Shown here: in pieces, positions 59,955 to 64,000 of the stretch
How the letters are laid out: every line of letters begins with the position of its first letter
Position numbering within the stretch: the first letter of the stretch is position 1
Assembly: GCA_001464755.1 (NCBI GenBank)
Contig: LNDR01000411.1
Coordinates: forward strand, 1-64,000
Reading direction: 5' to 3'
DNA from: Rhizobiales bacterium Ga0077524
Lineage (GTDB): Bacteria > Pseudomonadota > Alphaproteobacteria > Rhizobiales > Hyphomicrobiaceae
Length of the DNA: 64,000 nucleotides
Notes under the pieces: model-generated
The model's input: the letters and a program-made list of their open reading frames with translations, nothing else
Told to the model about the DNA's origin: nothing
Database searches by the model: none
Program-made: the position numbers and the translations under genes

Positions 59955-60240
59955 TGGAAGCCGCTCCACTGTCGATGAATGCGATTGTTTCGCATTTTCG
60001 TGGCGAGCGGTCGAGGATCGCGCCGCGTCTTGGGAAACAGCCACTCGAACCCGAATAGCAGCGCGCCCTCATCAGTTGACGACCGGCCCAATCCTAGCTT
60101 TGTCCGCCGGCTGTCGTCGGACATCGACGTCCGACAGGCTGGCGGACCACCGCGAACGCGCCTAGATTGCCGAAGCTGCTCGAAGAATTTCGGTCGGGCA
60201 GGCGCATCTCCGAGGCAATCAAGGAGGTTGACCGAGCACG

Positions 60241-60765
60241 ATGGAAAGCAAGTTTCTGCTCGACCCCACGGGCGAGCATCATCCGGCGAGCCGTAGACAA
60301 ACGGCCCGTCCAAAGTCCCTCGACGGCATGACCGTCGGGCTTCTCGACATCGGCAAGGCGCGCGGTGACGTGTTCCTGAACCGCCTCGCCGAGCGCTTGA
60401 CGGAGCGTGGCATCACCGTCAAACGCTACGCCAAGCCGACGCCGAGCCGTCTCGTCGCCACCGACACCAAGCAAAAGATCACATCGGAGGTGCAGGCCGC
60501 GATCATCGGCCTCGCTGATTGAGGCTCATGCACAACGTGCAGTTTGCACGACGGATCAAATTTTGACCTCTCCGGTGTGCCGGCATTGATCGTCGCCACC
60601 ACCGCCTTCACGCAGGCCGCTGACGTCCAGTCGAAGGCCCTCGGCTACGACCCCACCATGGTGTGGGTGCCCCATCCGATCCAGGACCGCACCGACGACG
60701 AGCTGAAAGCGCTCGCCGACAAGCACTGCGACGAGATCGTGGGCAAGCTGACGGCAAGCGCGTAG
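60241..60765 (+). CDS. UGSC-family selenoprotein (in-frame UGA read as selenocysteine)
   Basis: 60241..60522 and 60544..60765 are in the same frame; only TGA at 60520-60522 interrupts ...AAIIGLAD-U-GSCTTCSLHDGSNFDLSGVPALIVATTAFTQAADVQSKALGYDPTMVWVPHPIQDR...; SD aaggaggt at 60222-60229. Confidence 0.9.
60520..60550 (+). promoter_or_regulatory. Sec UGA codon plus candidate bacterial SECIS hairpin
   Basis: UGA 60520-60522; perfect stem CGTGCA (60536-60541) / TGCACG (60545-60550) with loop GTT (60542-60544); 19 nt between UGA and loop, first loop base G. Confidence 0.75.
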
Positions 60766-60855
60766 ACGCGGCCGAGCTTGAGCCGCTCCGACGGCGGCAT
60801 TCCTTTGGGATGCCGCCGTTCTCCTGCGCGATACATTGACGAGGAGCCCACGCCC

Positions 60856-61680
60856 ATGCCGTTCCAGCACATTAGGCTCGACATCGAAGGACCAGTGGCG
60901 ACGCTCGTCTTCAATAGACCGAGCGTCCTCAATGCCTTCCACAACGAGGCTATGGACGAATGCGTCGCGGCACTGAAACAGGTCGCGGAGAACGACACCG
61001 TCCGCGCCGTTCTGGTTCGCGGCGAGGGCCGCGCTTTCTCTGCCGGCTTCGACATGAAGGCCTCCGCCGAGCGCGACATGTCCACCGTGGACAAGGTCCG
61101 CGCCCAGATGGAGCGCCAGTTCGATTTCATCATGGCGTTCTGGGATTGCCCGAAGCCGACCATTGCGCTGGTCCACGGCTTCTGCATGGCAGGGGCCTTC
61201 GAGGTGGCGTTGGCCTGCGACATCACCATCGCGGCGGAAGCCACCCGCTTCGGCGAGCCCGAGGTGCGCTTCGGCACCGGCATCGTCGCCATGCTACTCC
61301 CCTGGGCCGTGCTCCCGAAGCACGCCAAGGAGATGCTGCTCACCGGTAACGACAAGATGGACGCCCAGCGCGCCCACCAGATTGGCATCGTCAATCATGT
61401 CGTACCCGCCGATGAGCTGGTTCCTTTCGGTCGTCGCATGGCCCTCGACATCGCCGCCGCCGCAGGCCCATCGGTTTTCTTCACGAAGCGCGCCATGAAC
61501 CGCACCTACGAGATCATGGGCATGCGAGACGCCCTGAAGGCTTCACTGGATATCGACGTCATTCTCAACGCTACGCCCAGCGCCGAGAAGGCCGAGTTCC
61601 AGCGCATCCGCAAGGAGCAGGGCCTGAAAGCCGCCCTCGCCTGGCGTGACGGACGCTTCTCCGACGGCAAGGGAGGCTGA
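60856..61680 (+). CDS. Enoyl-CoA hydratase/isomerase family protein
   Basis: ATLVFNRPSVLNAFHNEAMDE, GRAFSAGFDMKA, ALVHGFCMAGAFEVALACDITIA. Confidence 0.94.
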   Translation: MPFQHIRLDIEGPVATLVFNRPSVLNAFHNEAMDECVAALKQVAENDTVRAVLVRGEGRAFSAGFDMKASAERDMSTVDKVRAQMERQFDFIMAFWDCPKPTIALVHGFCMAGAFEVALACDITIAAEATRFGEPEVRFGTGIVAMLLPWAVLPKHAKEMLLTGNDKMDAQRAHQIGIVNHVVPADELVPFGRRMALDIAAAAGPSVFFTKRAMNRTYEIMGMRDALKASLDIDVILNATPSAEKAEFQRIRKEQGLKAALAWRDGRFSDGKGG

Positions 61681-61874
61681 AGTCGCGGATGCGCCCTCCA
61701 CCCGACGTCTATCCCCAAGGCTAGGTCAAGTTTTTCGATGAGCCTGCGGCATGGCTGCGACGAATGCAGACCACTGCAAACAGCATTGATCCATCTTCCG
61801 CGATCACGCGTTTCCAAATCGTCGGGCGGCGTGCGGCGCTCAATCGTAACTTCGCGTCGTTCCGGAGACTGCTC

Positions 61875-62330
61875 ATGCCCCGTCAAATCGCGATGCTGAT
61901 CGCCTTCGTTCTGGTGACAGCGGCCGTCTCAGCCTTCGGTGCCGTTTTTCGCCCTGGCCCGTGGTACGCCGCGCTGACCAAACCCTCCTGGAACCCACCC
62001 AACTGGGTATTCGGCCCCGTCTGGACGATCCTCTACATCATGATCGCCATCGCCGGCTGGCTCGCCTGGCGAGCTGAGGGTTTTGGTCGCGCCGTAACGA
62101 TCTGGACGGCCGCTCTGGTCGTCAACGGTCTCTGGTCGTGGCTCTTCTTCGGCCGTCAGATGATCGGCCTCGCCCTCGTCGACATCGTCGTGCTGCTGGG
62201 GCTCATCGCAGCCTTCATCGCGACCACGTGGACGTCCGCGCGCACGGCTGCACTTCTGTTCATTCCGTATTTTGCTTGGGTTGCCTACGCCTCCACGCTC
62301 AACGGCGCGATCTGGATGCTGAACCGATAG
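61875..62330 (+). CDS. tspO: TspO/MBR family protein
   Basis: PGPWYAALTKPSWNPPNWVFGPVWTILYIMIAIAGWLAWR. Confidence 0.94.
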   Translation: MPRQIAMLIAFVLVTAAVSAFGAVFRPGPWYAALTKPSWNPPNWVFGPVWTILYIMIAIAGWLAWRAEGFGRAVTIWTAALVVNGLWSWLFFGRQMIGLALVDIVVLLGLIAAFIATTWTSARTAALLFIPYFAWVAYASTLNGAIWMLNR

Positions 62331-62342
62331 TTCAGCCTCAGC

Positions 62343-64000
62343 CTACAGAAAGCTGTAGGGATCAATGTCGACCGTCAGCTTGATGTCGCCCTTGATCTCG
62401 GGCAGCAGCGCCAGCCATTCGCGGATGTAGGCCTGCACATCGATTTCGCGTGGCGCCTTGAGCAAGAGACGCCACCGATACCGCCCCCGAATGATCGCAA
62501 TCGGTGCTTCCGCCGGCCCCAGTAGCTCGATCCGCTCGGCGGCAGGCGCTCGCCGCGCCACCTCCCGCGCGAACCCTTGCGCCACGTCGCGGTGTTTCGC
62601 GGAAACCACCAGCGCAACCAACCGCCCATAGGGTGGCAACATTGCCGACTGCCGCACCAGTATCTCGTGATTGAGGAAGGCCTCGCGGTCGCTCGCCACG
62701 ATCGCCTGCATCACAGGATGATCCGGCATGTGCGTTTGCACAAACCCGCGCCCCCGCGCAAACGATCGCCCCGCGCGCCCCGTCACCTGATGGAGGAGCT
62801 GAAACGTCCGCTCGCCTGCCCGAGGATCCGCGCCTTGTGCCAGCCCTAGATCGCCGTCGACGACACCCACCGTCGCGAGATCCGGGAAGTGGTGGCCCTT
62901 CGCCACGATCTGCGTGCCGATGATGATGTCTGCCTCACCCTCTTCGATCTTCTTGATGATCGCCCGCATCTCGACCAGCCCCGGAATGAGATCCGACGAC
63001 AGAATGAGCGTCCGGGCCTCCGGCCAGCGTTCGGCCACCTCTTCCGCGATCCGCTCGACACCCGGACCGCACGCGACGAGCGTGTCCTCCTCCTCGCACT
63101 TCGGACATCGCTTCGGTAGCGGCAGTGAGAATCCGCAGTGATGACAATTGAGCCGGCCACGGAAACGGTGCTCGACAAGCCACGCCGAGCACTGCGGGCA
63201 CTCGATGCGATGCCCGCACGTTCGGCAAAGCGTCAGCGGCGCATAACCTCGCCGGTTTAGAAAAAGCAACGTCTGCTGTTTTTTCGCCAACGTCTCGTTG
63301 ACCGCTTCGACCATCGGCGGCGCCAGCCACTTGCCCCGCTCGGGTGGCGTCTTGCGCATATCGATCGCCGTGATCTCGGGCAGCTCAGCGCCGTGATACC
63401 GCCCGGGCAGAACGAGATGGCGATAGCGCCCCGTGCGCGCGTTGACGTGGCTCTCAATGGAGGGCGTTGCCGAAGCGAGTACGATCGGAGCATCTCCAAT
63501 CCGCGCCCTGACGATCGCCATATCGCGCCCCTGGTAGTGGACGCGATCCTCCTGCTTGAACCCGGGATCGTGCTCCTCGTCGATGACGATCAATCCGAGG
63601 TCACGGAATGGCAAAAACAGCGCCGATCGCGCGCCGACGATGCAGCGCGCATCGCCCGTCGCCGCCGCTTTCCAAGTGCGCCCACGTTCAGCTGGCGACA
63701 GCGCCGAGTGCCACTCGGCCGGCGGCGCACCGAAGCGCGCCTTGAACCGGTTCATGAACTGGCTGGTGAGCGCGATTTCCGGCAGCAGGATCAGCACCTG
63801 CCTCCCTTTCGAGAGCGCGTGAGCGACGGCCTCGTAATAGACTTCGGTCTTCCCCGATCCCGTCACGCCATCGAGCAGCGAGACGGAGAACGCATCGGCG
63901 TCTATGGCCGAGCGCAAGGCGTGCGCCGCTGCCGCCTGGTCGGGTGACAGCGCGACCTCGGCATGCCCGTGCAAGGGCACTGCGAACCGCTTTTCAGGGA
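62343..64000 (-). CDS. priA: Primosomal protein N' (replication restart helicase PriA), partial; N-terminus lies beyond the window
   Basis: LLDGVTGSGKTEVYYEAV, LILLPEIALTSQF, Zn-binding CRTCGHRIECPQCSAWL...NCHHCG. Confidence 0.94.
   Translation of the reverse strand, partial: PEKRFAVPLHGHAEVALSPDQAAAAHALRSAIDADAFSVSLLDGVTGSGKTEVYYEAVAHALSKGRQVLILLPEIALTSQFMNRFKARFGAPPAEWHSALSPAERGRTWKAAATGDARCIVGARSALFLPFRDLGLIVIDEEHDPGFKQEDRVHYQGRDMAIVRARIGDAPIVLASATPSIESHVNARTGRYRHLVLPGRYHGAELPEITAIDMRKTPPERGKWLAPPMVEAVNETLAKKQQTLLFLNRRGYAPLTLCRTCGHRIECPQCSAWLVEHRFRGRLNCHHCGFSLPLPKRCPKCEEEDTLVACGPGVERIAEEVAERWPEARTLILSSDLIPGLVEMRAIIKKIEEGEADIIIGTQIVAKGHHFPDLATVGVVDGDLGLAQGADPRAGERTFQLLHQVTGRAGRSFARGRGFVQTHMPDHPVMQAIVASDREAFLNHEILVRQSAMLPPYGRLVALVVSAKHRDVAQGFAREVARRAPAAERIELLGPAEAPIAIIRGRYRWRLLLKAPREIDVQAYIREWLALLPEIKGDIKLTVDIDPYSFL

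Noticed and set aside
60241-60522. Treating the 93-aa ORF as a normal complete gene with TGA as its stop
   Set aside because: The downstream 73-aa ORF continues the same frame with the conserved GSC-xxC motif and a family-like C-terminus; termination would remove the conserved half.

Overview
This is a GC-rich chromosomal window, probably from an alphaproteobacterium (Hyphomicrobiales-like, judging by GapR/DUF2312, a PodJ-like Sel1 protein, a TIGR02186-like gene and Lhr/PdeM). It holds about 45 supported genes, mostly housekeeping and catabolic. These include argG, ispE, mscL, gapR, priA (partial), an Lhr-like helicase with pdeM, a tspO-like gene, amidase with an AtzG-like partner, a Hanks-type kinase beside OmpA-like proteins, and a luciferase-like monooxygenase/GMC/cyclase/TauD/PrpD catabolic block. 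The strongest hidden signal is at 60241-60765. Two short ORFs on the track (93 aa and 73 aa) are in the same frame and are separated by one TGA inside the motif ...IIGLAD-[TGA]-GSCTTCSLHDG.... Read as selenocysteine, this gives a complete 174-residue UGSC-family selenoprotein. It has a strong Shine-Dalgarno and a perfect 6-bp bSECIS-like hairpin (loop GTT) starting 13 nt after the UGA. The window also encodes an oxidoreductase-SelD fusion (45829-48162) coupled to a radical SAM gene, which supports selenium metabolism in this genome. Other observations are a RimB-like protease fused to an apparently degenerate RimK ATP-grasp, gene remnants (cyanase, TIGR02186 family, CaiB frameshift, possible extensin frameshift), a truncated duplicate of an OmpA-like secreted protein, and a 9-bp tandem repeat. 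No CRISPR array, rRNA, confident tRNA or transposase was seen. All family calls were made by eye from motifs; no database search was run.
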